NCBI GenBank assembly: GCA_002440625.1 | Contig: DJUV01000096.1 | Coordinates: forward strand, 1-32,671 | Origin: Rhodobacteraceae bacterium UBA6273 | GTDB taxonomy: Bacteria > Pseudomonadota > Alphaproteobacteria > Rhodobacterales > Rhodobacteraceae | Reading direction: 5' to 3' | DNA length: 32,671 nt | Shown: positions 8,389-15,621 of the stretch, in pieces | How the letters are laid out: every line of letters begins with the position of its first letter | How positions within the stretch are numbered: position 1 is the first letter of the stretch | The notes under the pieces: generated by a model | What the model was told of the DNA's origin: nothing | The model's database searches: none | The model's input: the letters and a program-made list of their open reading frames with translations, nothing else | Translations under genes and position numbers: made by a program

Positions 8389-8892
8389 ATGCCCGATCTC
8401 GTCATCATGACCTTCCCCGACGAAGCCACCGCCTTCGAGGCCCGCGCGGCCCTCGTCAAGATGCAGGCCGAATACCTGATCGAGATGGAGGATGCGGTCG
8501 TCGTGACCCGCAAGGCCGATGGCGGCGTGCAACTGCATCAGGCGGTGAACCTCACCGCAGCCGGGGCGGCGGGCGGCGGTCTCTGGGGCGCGCTGATCGG
8601 GCTTCTCTTCCTCAACCCCCTTCTCGGCGCGGCGGTCGGCGCCGGTGCCGGCGCGCTGTCGGGCTGGCTCACCGACATCGGCATCAAGGATGACGAGATG
8701 AAGGCACTTGGCGACAACCTGCCGCCGGGCGGTGCCGCGCTCTGCATCCTGATCCGCAAGATGACGGCGGACAAGGTGCTGGCCGGCCTCAAGGACTTCG
8801 CCGGCAAGGGCACGGTGCTTCGGACCTCGCTCACCAACGAACAGGAGGCGAAGCTGAAAGAGGCGCTCGCCGCCCAATCTGCCCCGGTCTGA
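8389..8892 (+). CDS. DUF1269 domain membrane protein
   Basis: The 167-residue protein starts at an ATG eight bases after AGGAG. It opens with DLVIMTFPDEATAFEARAAL, the conserved beginning of DUF1269 proteins. A Gly/Ala-rich hydrophobic hairpin follows at about residues 54-95 (AAGAAGGGLWGALIGLLFL and then a GAAVGAGAGALSG stretch). The C-terminal half is soluble (PPGGAALCILIRKMTADKVL). The family resembles glycine-zipper envelope proteins and its function is unknown. The gene is monocistronic, convergent with the YbaY/META gene, and is followed by a strong hairpin. Confidence 0.88.
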   Translation: MPDLVIMTFPDEATAFEARAALVKMQAEYLIEMEDAVVVTRKADGGVQLHQAVNLTAAGAAGGGLWGALIGLLFLNPLLGAAVGAGAGALSGWLTDIGIKDDEMKALGDNLPPGGAALCILIRKMTADKVLAGLKDFAGKGTVLRTSLTNEQEAKLKEALAAQSAPV

Positions 8893-8899
8893 TCCGGAA

Positions 8900-8938
8900 G
8901 TGTATTGGCGTCAGTCCACTTGCCTGACGCCAGTACAC
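8900..8938. terminator. Nearly perfect 15-bp inverted repeat between convergent genes
   Basis: The arms GTGTATTGGCGTCAG (8900-8914) and CTGACGCCAGTACAC (8924-8938) pair over 15 positions with one T:G wobble, around a 9-base loop. The repeat lies eight bases after the DUF1269 stop codon and about 70 bases beyond the stop of the opposing gene, so a two-way terminator is the simplest reading. There is no T-run; an operator or a mobile hairpin is possible. Confidence 0.5.
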
Positions 8939-9010
8939 GCAGATCGAACGCTCCGGCCGGACTTCGGCCGCAGCCTGGGGATCGACGGGTTCGGAACGCC
9001 GCTTCGGGGC

Positions 9011-9763
9011 CTAGCCGATCCGCGCCAGCACCATCAGCGTCCGGCCGCCCTGGCCTGAAAGCGTCAGCTTCTGCCGCTGCGCATCGTAGTGCCAGCGTCC
9101 GGTCAGCCCCAGCGCCTTGAAGAACTTCTGTTCCTGATCGCCCACCGCCGGCACGCAGGCCTTGCGGGTCGCCGCGATCGGGCCAAACTTGATGCTGTCG
9201 CCGGCGATCATCGCCGTGCCGCTTATCGCGTTGCAGCCGCTCGACCCGGCAACGCCGCCATCGGCACCGATCTCCAGCCGCGTTTCCACCCGGTCGAGCA
9301 CGCCGCCGCCAAGGATATCCTCGGCCAGCCAGCGCCCCTCGGGCGCGGCCGAGGATGCTGCCACGCGCTCGACCATGATGTCGGTGTCGTCCGCGCCGCC
9401 GGTCAGGACCGCATGGCGCGTCGTGCTGATGTACAGAAGCCGCCCTTCCGCCTCGATCCGTGCCGCCACCGCATAGCTGTGGTTCGCCACGATCGCGGCT
9501 TCGTCATAGTGAAGCTCGTATGGGATCGGTACCTGCCCTTCCGGCGTGATCACCGTCTCGGCAATCGTGACCGAGGCCGCATCGGCCAGTGACACATCCA
9601 GAAGCTGGACCCGGACCGTCGCGCCATCCGGCAGCGCCATCCGCTCGCGGTAACTCACGCTGCCCTTCAGCACTTTCATCTTCGCTTCCGCCGTGCCGGG
9701 GCCGAAGGTCGCCAGCGCCGGCAGCACCGCTGCGCCCTGAATGACAATCCGTCTCGATGTCAT
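9011..9763 (-). CDS. Exported YbaY/META domain protein
   Basis: The 250-residue protein joins two envelope domains. Residues 1-27 (TSRRIVIQGAAVLPALATFG and AEA) form a Tat-like signal peptide. Residues ~30-125 resemble the YbaY/type III lipoprotein-chaperone fold (VSYRERMALPDGATVRVQLL, then PIPYELHYDEAAI). The C-terminal ~110 residues form a META (HslJ-like) domain with the hallmark GSSGCNAISGTAMIAGD, then FGPIAATRKAC. META/HslJ proteins are linked to outer-membrane and stress functions, without a known reaction. The ATG at 9763 follows AAGGA by about eight bases. A 40-residue gene lies 103 bases upstream on the same strand. Confidence 0.85.
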   Translation of the reverse strand: MTSRRIVIQGAAVLPALATFGPGTAEAKMKVLKGSVSYRERMALPDGATVRVQLLDVSLADAASVTIAETVITPEGQVPIPYELHYDEAAIVANHSYAVAARIEAEGRLLYISTTRHAVLTGGADDTDIMVERVAASSAAPEGRWLAEDILGGGVLDRVETRLEIGADGGVAGSSGCNAISGTAMIAGDSIKFGPIAATRKACVPAVGDQEQKFFKALGLTGRWHYDAQRQKLTLSGQGGRTLMVLARIG

Positions 9764-9866
9764 GGCCTCATCCTTTCTGGTCGGACAGCAGGCTTTCCCG
9801 GCGAGCGATCCGCCGCAGCCGTCTCCGGCGGCGACGCTATCGCAACTCCCCGCACCGCTCCAGATG

Positions 9867-9989
9867 TCAGAGCGCCGCGCCGCCGGAGCGGATGAAGACC
9901 AAGGGAACATGCGCATCGCGCGACCGCGTGGTGGACTTCGCAAGGGCGGCAAGGCGGTTGGCGCGGGCTTTCTGGGTGAGGTTGGTCAT
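9867..9989 (-). CDS. Small protein (40 aa), paralogue of the gene at 15622-15795
   Basis: An ATG at 9989 follows an excellent AAAGGAG site by six bases and opens a 40-codon frame, MTNLTQKARANRLAALAKST, continuing through a basic stretch to VPLVFIRSGGAAL. It aligns with the 57-residue protein at 15622-15795 at both ends: MT[ND]LxxKARxxRxxAL at the start and [VL]P[LV]xF[IV]xS near the end. Two independent loci with the same ends and strong ribosome sites argue for a real small-protein family. Function is unknown. The basic amphipathic N-terminus might bind nucleic acid or membrane (inference). The gene could be co-transcribed with the YbaY/META gene downstream. Confidence 0.6.
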   Translation of the reverse strand: MTNLTQKARANRLAALAKSTTRSRDAHVPLVFIRSGGAAL

Positions 9990-10031
9990 TGTCGTCTCCT
10001 TTGGGTTTCGGTTGTTTGAAAGGGAATGGGC

Positions 10032-10196
10032 TCAGCGCAGACGCAGATCATGCCCGGTGCGCATCGGCGCTGCCGTGACGCCGCAGCCGGCGACAAGCAT
10101 CATCCTGTGCGGGGGGCGGCCGCTTGCCGCGAAGATCCCGGCGCGATGCGGCAGGAGCCGCGGATTGGCGACCGGCATGGTGAAATCAACTGGCAT
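10032..10196 (-). CDS. Possible small protein (54 aa), unknown
   Basis: An ATG at 10196 lies eight bases after GGGAG and opens a 54-codon frame with G/C-rich third positions (MPVDFTMPVANPRLLPHRAG and onwards; it includes a hydrophobic MMLVAGCGVTAAP). It ends 42 bases upstream of the ribosome site and start of the 40-residue gene on the same strand, so it could be the first gene of a small operon. There is no recognisable family, and GC-rich DNA often yields such frames by chance, so confidence is low. Three tandem 13-bp repeats lie directly upstream. Confidence 0.3.
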   Translation of the reverse strand: MPVDFTMPVANPRLLPHRAGIFAASGRPPHRMMLVAGCGVTAAPMRTGHDLRLR

Positions 10197-10515
10197 GTTG
10201 GGCACTCCCGTCTGGCTGTTCCGTCTGTCTGTTCCGTCGGGCGGTCTGAACCGTCCCGACACAATCAACTTGCCGCGTTCCACCCCCCCGGCCCATCGCC
10301 CGGCGGGACCAAACCCCGGCTTTACACCCAAGGTTGGAAAGCCTCTCCGCCCGTGGTCGAGTGGGCTTGAACGGCAGCCGCCCGCCCTGCCGCACGGCCG
10401 GACGGCCGGAAAAAACCGGATTTTCCGGATGATTCCGCTGCAATTGCCGCCATTTGGCCACAGCGAGGCCAGATTCCCCCGGCCATCTGACAGACAAGAG
10501 CATTGCCTGTACGGG
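10197..10515. other. Gene-poor region with tandem 13-mers and a hairpin
   Basis: About 320 bases without a convincing gene. Three 13-bp units (10200-10212, 10213-10225, 10226-10238) end in CCGTC; the last two differ at one base (TGGCTGTTCCGTC and TGTCTGTTCCGTC). A hairpin overlaps the third unit: GTCGGG-CGGT (10236-10245), CTGA loop, ACCG-T-CCCGAC (10250-10260), with one bulged T. Further right, three CCGG tetramers are spaced by A- and T-runs near 10407-10429. These could be operators or RNA structure for the small minus-strand genes. No convincing promoter for the plus-strand gene at 10516 was found. Confidence 0.4.
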
Positions 10516-11010
10516 ATGAGTTGCATGTTACATCGCCGGCTTTTCTGCAGCGTCATTTTGCTGGTGGCCATCGCCACGGCGGCGCTTCCAACCCCTGCCG
10601 CCGCACAGCAAAGCGGCTACACGCAGGTCATTTTCAACCTTGAGCATGATGGCTACCGGGTCGTCGAAATGACCACGACGCTGCTCGGCCGGATGCGAAT
10701 CGTCGCGCGCAACAAGATCCACCTGCGCGAAATCGTGGTGAGTCGCGCGACCGGAGAGATCAAGAGCGACCTCATCCTGCAGGTCTTCGCCGTGGCCGAA
10801 GGCGGCGCGAGCGCCGCGCCAACCAAGCTCAAGGGCACGGTCCCGAACGTTCCGGGCCCGGGGACCACAGGCGGCGGCACCACCGTCAGCGCAGGCGGCG
10901 CCAGCGTCGGCGTCGGCTCCGGCGGCGTCTCAGTCGGCCTCGGCGGCACCAGCGTCGGCATCGGCTCGGGCGGCATCTCCGGCAAGGTCGGAGGCCTCCT
11001 TGGCAACTGA
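10516..11010 (+). CDS. Secreted Gly/Ser/Val-repeat protein
   Basis: The 164-residue protein has a clear Sec signal peptide (RRLFCSVILLVAIATAALP, then TPAAA, cut before QQSG). A folded part of about 75 residues follows (GYTQVIFNLEHDGYRVVEMT, then TTLLGRMRIVARNKIHLREI), resembling a small PepSY/YpeB-like alpha/beta domain. The tail is low-complexity and built from about 11-residue units of the form GG-x-SVG-x-G-S/G, ending GKVGGLLGN. Starts at 10516 and 10525 are both possible; neither has a strong ribosome site. Its last 11 bases overlap the start of the LuxR-type gene, so the two form one unit. Function is unknown; a surface or matrix role would be inference. Confidence 0.72.
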   Translation: MSCMLHRRLFCSVILLVAIATAALPTPAAAQQSGYTQVIFNLEHDGYRVVEMTTTLLGRMRIVARNKIHLREIVVSRATGEIKSDLILQVFAVAEGGASAAPTKLKGTVPNVPGPGTTGGGTTVSAGGASVGVGSGGVSVGLGGTSVGIGSGGISGKVGGLLGN

Positions 11011-11581
11011 CATCCCCTACTTTCAGGGGGCAGGCGCCCCGGACCAGCGCGTCGCGGCCCCCCGCAACGCCGCCCTCGCCTCGCCGTCGCTCTACGCGCT
11101 CCTCATCCTGCAGGCGCTCGGCGCGCTCTTCTTCATCGTCGATCTCTGGAGCGAGGTCCTGCAGCTTCGCACCACGCCGATCCCCTATGAATATCAGGAG
11201 ATCATCCAGATCCTGGCGAGCCTCAGCCTCGCCATCGGCCTCGTCACGACCATCTCCTATTTCCGCCGCTCACAGCACAACTTGCGCGACATGCGGCGGC
11301 AGATCGACGTGGCCTCGGGCAACTTCCGCGACCATCTCGACCATTGCTTCACCTCCTGGAGCCTCTCCCCCTCGGAACGCGAGGTCGCGATCTGTGCAAT
11401 GAAGGGGTTTTCCAACGGCGAGGTCGCGGACCTGCGCGGCACCTCCGCCGCCACGGTCAAGACGCAGATGAACGCGATCTACCGGAAATCCGGCTTCTCG
11501 ACCCGCGCCCAGCTCATCTCCTTCCTCGTGGAAGAGCTCTTCGCCGGCGTCACCGTCGACCGCCGCCAATCGCAGCTCTGA
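11000..11581 (+). CDS. Membrane-anchored LuxR-type transcription regulator
   Basis: The 193-residue protein has two predicted membrane helices (about residues 30-50, [20 protein letters not shown], and 67-88, [20 protein letters not shown]). A short linker leads to a C-terminal LuxR/GerE helix-turn-helix at about residues 120-180: [20 protein letters not shown], then [20 protein letters not shown]. The DNA-binding domain would face the cytoplasm; no receiver or ligand domain is present. The TTG start at 11000 lies five bases after GGAGG, inside the end of the secreted Gly-rich gene, so translation is probably coupled. It may sense the envelope and control its secreted partner (inference from linkage only). 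Confidence 0.83.
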   Translation: MATDIPYFQGAGAPDQRVAAPRNAALASPSLYALLILQALGALFFIVDLWSEVLQLRTTPIPYEYQEIIQILASLSLAIGLVTTISYFRRSQHNLRDMRRQIDVASGNFRDHLDHCFTSWSLSPSEREVAICAMKGFSNGEVADLRGTSAATVKTQMNAIYRKSGFSTRAQLISFLVEELFAGVTVDRRQSQL

Positions 11582-11657
11582 TCCCGCCGCCCGGATTGCT
11601 CTTCGCCCCGCGCTTCATTATCTGGGGCGCAACAACCCGACAGGCGGAGTTCCGATC

Positions 11658-13313
11658 ATGGCTTCCTACCAATACGTCTACCACATGGATGGCGTCTCCA
11701 AGACCTATCCCGGCGGCAAGAAGTGCTTCGAGAACATCCGCCTGAACTTCCTTCCGGGCGTGAAGATCGGTGTCGTCGGCGTCAACGGCGCGGGTAAATC
11801 GACCCTCCTCCGCATCATGGCCGGCATCGACAAGGATTTCTCCGGCGAGGCCTGGGCCGCCAAGGGCGCCACCGTCGGCTACCTGCCGCAGGAACCGCAG
11901 CTTGACGCCAGCCTCAACGTGCGCGGCAACGTCATGCTCGGCGTCGCCGCCAAACAGGCCAAGCTCGACCGCTACAACGAACTGGCGATGAACTACTCCG
12001 ACGAGACCGCCGATGAGATGGCGAAGCTCCAGGATGAGATCGACGCCGAAAACCTCTGGGACCTCGATTCACAGATCGACGTCGCGATGGAGGCCCTCCG
12101 CTGCCCGCCCGACGATGCCGACGTGGAAAGCCTCTCCGGCGGCGAAAAGCGCCGGGTCGCGCTTTGCAAGCTGCTGCTTGAGGCGCCCGACATGCTGCTT
12201 CTCGACGAACCGACCAACCACCTCGATGCCGAAACCATCGCCTGGCTGCAAAAGCACCTGATCGAATATGCCGGCACCATCCTGACCGTCACCCACGACC
12301 GCTATTTCCTCGACGACATCACCAGCTGGATTCTCGAACTCGACCGCGGCCGGGGTATCCCCTACGAGGGCAACTATTCCGCCTGGCTTGAACAGAAGGC
12401 CAAGCGGATGGAGCAGGAAGCGCGCGAGGACAAGGCCAAGCAGAAGGTGCTTGAGCGTGAACTCGAATGGATCCGCGCCGGCGCCAAGGCCCGTCAGGCC
12501 AAGCAGAAGGCGCGTATCAACGCCTACGAAGACCTCGCAGGCCAGTCCGAGCGCGAGAAGCTGACCCGCGCCCAGATCATCATCCCGAACGGCCCGCGCC
12601 TCGGCGGCAAGGTGATCGAGGTCGAAGGGCTGAAAAAGCACATGGGCGACAAGCAACTGATCGAAGACCTGACCTTCGCGCTCCCCCCCGGCGGCATCGT
12701 CGGCGTCATCGGCCCGAACGGCGCCGGCAAGACCACCCTGTTCCGCATGCTGACCGGGCAGGAAACGCCCGATGCCGGTGAAGTCAGCTACGGCGACACC
12801 GTGAAGCTGGCCTATGTCGACCAGTCCCGCGACGCCCTGGACGCCAACAAGACCGTGTGGGAGGAAATCTCCGGCGGCGCCGAACAGATCGAGCTTGGCG
12901 ACGCACAGGTCAATTCCCGCGCCTATTGCTCATCCTTCAACTTCAAGGGCGGCGACCAGCAGAAGAAGGTCGGGCTATTGTCGGGCGGTGAGAGAAACCG
13001 CGTCCACATGGCGAAATTGCTGAAATCAGGCGGCAACGTCCTCCTCCTCGACGAACCGACCAACGATTTGGACGTGGAGACGCTTCAGGCTTTGGAAGCC
13101 GCCCTCGACGACTTCGCCGGCTGCGCCGTCATCATCTCCCACGACCGCTTCTTCCTCGACCGCCTCTGCACGCATATCCTGGCGTTCGAAGGCGATGCGC
13201 ATGTCGAGTGGTTCGAGGGGAACTTCGAGGCCTATGAGGAGGACAAGGTGAGAAGGCTGGGGCCGGATTCGATTGAGCCGAAGCGGGTGAAGTATAAGAA
13301 ATTTACGCGGTGA
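11658..13313 (+). CDS. ettA: Energy-dependent translational throttle protein EttA (ABC-F)
   Basis: EttA binds the ribosomal E site and gates the first elongation step according to the ATP/ADP ratio. Two ABC cassettes are complete: Walker [10 protein letters not shown] at residues 41-49 and GPNGAGKTT at about 353-361, with signatures LSGGEKRR (~159) and LSGGERNR (~440). The Walker B regions are [12 protein letters not shown] and [12 protein letters not shown]. There is no membrane domain. The inter-domain linker is Lys/Glu-rich ([20 protein letters not shown]). At 551 residues it is almost the size of E. coli EttA (555). The ATG at 11658 is preceded by GGCGGAG about ten bases upstream. Confidence 0.96.
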   Translation: MASYQYVYHMDGVSKTYPGGKKCFENIRLNFLPGVKIGVVGVNGAGKSTLLRIMAGIDKDFSGEAWAAKGATVGYLPQEPQLDASLNVRGNVMLGVAAKQAKLDRYNELAMNYSDETADEMAKLQDEIDAENLWDLDSQIDVAMEALRCPPDDADVESLSGGEKRRVALCKLLLEAPDMLLLDEPTNHLDAETIAWLQKHLIEYAGTILTVTHDRYFLDDITSWILELDRGRGIPYEGNYSAWLEQKAKRMEQEAREDKAKQKVLERELEWIRAGAKARQAKQKARINAYEDLAGQSEREKLTRAQIIIPNGPRLGGKVIEVEGLKKHMGDKQLIEDLTFALPPGGIVGVIGPNGAGKTTLFRMLTGQETPDAGEVSYGDTVKLAYVDQSRDALDANKTVWEEISGGAEQIELGDAQVNSRAYCSSFNFKGGDQQKKVGLLSGGERNRVHMAKLLKSGGNVLLLDEPTNDLDVETLQALEAALDDFAGCAVIISHDRFFLDRLCTHILAFEGDAHVEWFEGNFEAYEEDKVRRLGPDSIEPKRVKYKKFTR

Positions 13314-13485
13314 ACGCATTTTGCGGACAGCTCTTGCCATTCCGGCAACCAGAGAATGAACGTGACATATAGTACCCATTTTGGTAGAGTTCTCTGGTCT
13401 ACTGAAGCAGGGTTTTTGATCAATTCTTATCTGGTTTCAGAGGCAGTGTGTTGGGTTTAGCTTTGCCTTAGGGAGGGATTCAATT

Positions 13486-13839
13486 TTGGCAACCAAATTC
13501 AACCAGACTCGAAAAGAGTGGGTCGCTGAAGCGAACCTTGCGTTCGCTGCACAGGGAGCGGCACACATACTTGGATTGGGAATATTTGTCCTCCCGAATC
13601 CGAGAGAAGGTGTAGGAAGATACGAATCTGTAGCGATTGACGGATTGAGTTATTTAGACGCCGCCGCGCGCGCGGAGGGTTGCGTTGCATTCAAGTGGAT
13701 ACCCGAAACCAAGGGTTCAATCGTTGAATTTGGCACGGTCAAATCGAACGGTAGCTGCAACGGACTTTGCCTTGATGACTCGGACTGCGGCAATCCGGGA
13801 AATTATTGTATTTGCGTTAATAATGAATGTTGGCTCTAG
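13486..13839 (+). CDS. Low-GC gene for a protein with a knottin-like Cys tail
   Basis: The gene starts at TTG 13486, ten bases after a good GGGAGGG site. The 117-residue product has no obvious signal peptide. Residues 1-65 contain a helix (EWVAEANLAFAAQGAAHILG) and a hydrophobic LGIFVLP strand. The last 27 residues hold six Cys: C91-x3-C95-x5-C101-x6-C108-x1-C110-x4-C115. C101 is preceded by DDSD, as in squash-type trypsin-inhibitor knottins (DSDC). GC content is close to half, well below the neighbours, and the AT-rich flanks suggest horizontal gain. I do not recognise the family. A secreted disulfide-rich toxin, inhibitor or precursor peptide is possible but unproven. Confidence 0.6.
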   Translation: MATKFNQTRKEWVAEANLAFAAQGAAHILGLGIFVLPNPREGVGRYESVAIDGLSYLDAAARAEGCVAFKWIPETKGSIVEFGTVKSNGSCNGLCLDDSDCGNPGNYCICVNNECWL

Positions 13840-13854
13840 CGCCGTAGCAAGGCC

Positions 13855-13925
13855 CGTAGGTCGGGGTTCACCCCGACTCTCCCGACCGGTATCCGCGAAA
13901 ATGGCGGGGTTAACCCCGCCCTACG
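13855..13925. repeat. Inverted pair of REP-like palindromes (BIME-like)
   Basis: Forward unit: GTAG (13856-13859), stem GTCGGGGT, TC loop, ACCCCGAC, ending at 13877. Reverse unit, read on the minus strand from 13924: GTAG, stem GGCGGGGT, TA loop, ACCCCGCC, ending at 13903. The outer ends are CGTAGG and CCTACG. Two inverted units around a ~25-base spacer is the usual BIME arrangement. The pair closes the AT-rich segment and lies just beyond the stop of the sulfotransferase gene; it may also act as a two-way terminator. Confidence 0.7.
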
Positions 13926-13931
13926 CCTCCC

Positions 13932-14753
13932 TCAATGCACCGCGGCCTTCCTTACCACCCCCTGCACCCGCCCCCCAAACTCCGCATAAAGCGCCGACAT
14001 CCGCCGCATCTGGTCCCCCGGCAACCCGTCCACCACCTCATGGAACCGCCCTGCCGCGCTCGGCTTCCTCACGATCTTCGAATAGCGGACCGCATCCAGA
14101 GGATCGCCCACGCCGGTCTTCACTTCCGGGGTGGTTGCCGCATAGCCGTTCGACAACGGCTCCCTGAGGCCGATCATCGTGGAAATCCCGGCAAGGACCG
14201 GTCCCGTCTCGGAAACCATCCGATCATGGGTGATGCCGATGCGGCGCTCTGGCGGGAACCGGTCCCACAGTTGCAACAGCCGCTCCATCCGCCGCTCATA
14301 GTACTCCGCCGCCTTCGCTGCATCGAAGCGGCGCATGTAGTCGTTCTTTTCGGCGAGGTTCAGGATCGAGGCGATGGTGTCGCGCGGGTTGCGGCAGGAA
14401 AAGACCGCGCGCGCATTGAAGAAGTCGGGCCCCGCCGCCGCATCGAGATAGTTCCAGAGCACCTTGTCGAAGAAGAACCGGAAGTCCGGCTTCCAGGCCC
14501 GGTTGTAGAGCGCCTTGAAGGCCAGAAGCCCCAGATCGGCCTCGCCTGTATAGACCACCTGCGCTTCGCCATAGCCGCAGATTTCCGGGTGGCCGCAGAT
14601 CACGTTCGCCAGCGCGGTCGAGCCGCAGCGCATATGGGCGAGCATGAAGATCGTCGATTCGAACCGGCAGCGGCCCTCGGCGGCATGGAACGCGCGCTTG
14701 GAAATCCCTTTTGCGCCGATGCGGACGACGGCCGACAATCCACTTTGCGCCAT
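13932..14753 (-). CDS. Sulfotransferase family protein
   Basis: The 273-residue protein probably moves sulfate from PAPS to an unknown acceptor. The 5'-phosphosulfate loop appears as IFMLAHMRCGSTALANVI at residues 35-52 (basic residue, then GST). The 3'-phosphate motif appears as VFSCRNPRDTIASI at about 117-130. The rest has the typical helical Sulfotransfer fold, including ITHDRMV. The ATG at 14753 lies six bases after AAGGAGG. No PAPS-synthesis genes are near, so the acceptor cannot be guessed from context. It lies in the accessory-looking 13.3-16 kb stretch, but its own codon use is G/C-rich like the core genome. Confidence 0.85.
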   Translation of the reverse strand: MAQSGLSAVVRIGAKGISKRAFHAAEGRCRFESTIFMLAHMRCGSTALANVICGHPEICGYGEAQVVYTGEADLGLLAFKALYNRAWKPDFRFFFDKVLWNYLDAAAGPDFFNARAVFSCRNPRDTIASILNLAEKNDYMRRFDAAKAAEYYERRMERLLQLWDRFPPERRIGITHDRMVSETGPVLAGISTMIGLREPLSNGYAATTPEVKTGVGDPLDAVRYSKIVRKPSAAGRFHEVVDGLPGDQMRRMSALYAEFGGRVQGVVRKAAVH

Positions 14754-14963
14754 GGACGGCCTCCTTCTACCTTTACTCTACCTAAAGTTGCGTGTTTTCA
14801 CTTTTGGAGCAATCGCTTTTTCAACTCAAGATTGTTTTCGGCATGCTTTGGCCGATCAGCGCCGCTCCCTTGGCTCCACTGCGGCAGGCCCTGCCCCCGC
14901 CGTGCGGCTTTACCGCAGCCCTGCCGCCGCGCTACTCTGCCCCGGCATCCAGCCCGGGCAATC

Positions 14964-15473
14964 ATGTTCGAGAATGACTTTCCCCTTCTCGGGACTCCGT
15001 CGCTCACCGCGGTGATCCTGCAATCAGGCGCCGCCGGAGAGGTGACGGTCGAGGATTGCACCAACCGGCTGGCAGCCTTGCTCGCCCTGGCCCATGAAAG
15101 CCTGCCGATCCCGCGCGAAGACATCATGGAGAGGTTCGCCGGCCACATCCGCCAGTTCGAGATCGCCGGGCTCCTCGCCCCGGCGGGCGACGGTGTCTGG
15201 CGGCTCAGCCCGCGCGGCGAGGCGGCGGTGCGGCGCCATCCGCAGGGGCTCGATCCGTCCGACCTTATGCTTTACCCGGAATATGCGGCGCATGTCCGCA
15301 CCAGCGCCCAAAGCCGCGCCGAAACCGATCCGCGGGCGCGGAGCTATGATGCGGGCTTTGGCGCAAGACGCGAGGGCCAGCCCTTCACCGCCAATCCCCA
15401 CACGCTCAACAGCGCCGATTTCCTCGCCTGGGAAAACGGCTGGATGGAAGCGCTCGACGAAGAACAGCCGTAG
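14964..15473 (+). CDS. Winged-helix protein with C-terminal RMF-like domain
   Basis: This 169-residue protein appears to be a two-domain fusion. Residues ~10-95 look like a winged helix of the Mrr N-terminal kind (VTVEDCTNRLAALLALAHES, then IRQFEIAGLLAPAGDGVWRL and SPRGEAA). Residues ~127-164 match the ribosome modulation factor/CrpP pattern: SYDAGFGARREGQPFTANPH, then WENGWMEAL, with the G-W-x-E-A end of E. coli RMF. RMF drives ribosome dimerisation in stationary phase. A DNA- or RNA-binding module joined to a ribosome-hibernation motif is unusual; any role in ribosome control is inference. The start at ATG 14964 has only a weak ribosome site. Confidence 0.72.
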   Translation: MFENDFPLLGTPSLTAVILQSGAAGEVTVEDCTNRLAALLALAHESLPIPREDIMERFAGHIRQFEIAGLLAPAGDGVWRLSPRGEAAVRRHPQGLDPSDLMLYPEYAAHVRTSAQSRAETDPRARSYDAGFGARREGQPFTANPHTLNSADFLAWENGWMEALDEEQP

Positions 15474-15557
15474 AGGCGCGAACGGGGTCGCGTCTGCACG
15501 CCCGGTGTACGGGGGGTGCACGCCAGGTGCATTGCTAGTTGTGGCGCGGCGGCGCCT

Positions 15558-15593
15558 CAAAAATGGAAAGGGCGCGTGCCCCCGGCCGCGCCC
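15558..15593 (-). terminator. Rho-independent-like terminator of the 57-aa gene
   Basis: On the minus strand GGGCGCG (15593-15587) pairs with CGCGCCC (15576-15570) around a GC-rich 10-base loop, followed by TTTCCATTTTT to 15558. The stem is strong and the T-run slightly broken. It lies about 30 bases after the stop codon of the small gene at 15622-15795. Confidence 0.6.
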
Positions 15594-15621
15594 TTGTTCA
15601 GCATGTGTCTGGTCTCTCGGT

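Noticed and set aside
10032..10577. Long minus-strand frame (181 codons) across the 10.0-10.6 kb gap
   Set aside because: Only the last 54 codons follow a plausible ribosome site and start; the upstream part covers repeats and the opposing gene's signal region.
13349..13397. 8-bp inverted repeat CCAGAGAA...TTCTCTGG in the AT-rich gap
   Set aside because: The arms are short and the 33-base spacer is long; it is not followed by a T-run and not linked to a gene. It may be chance.
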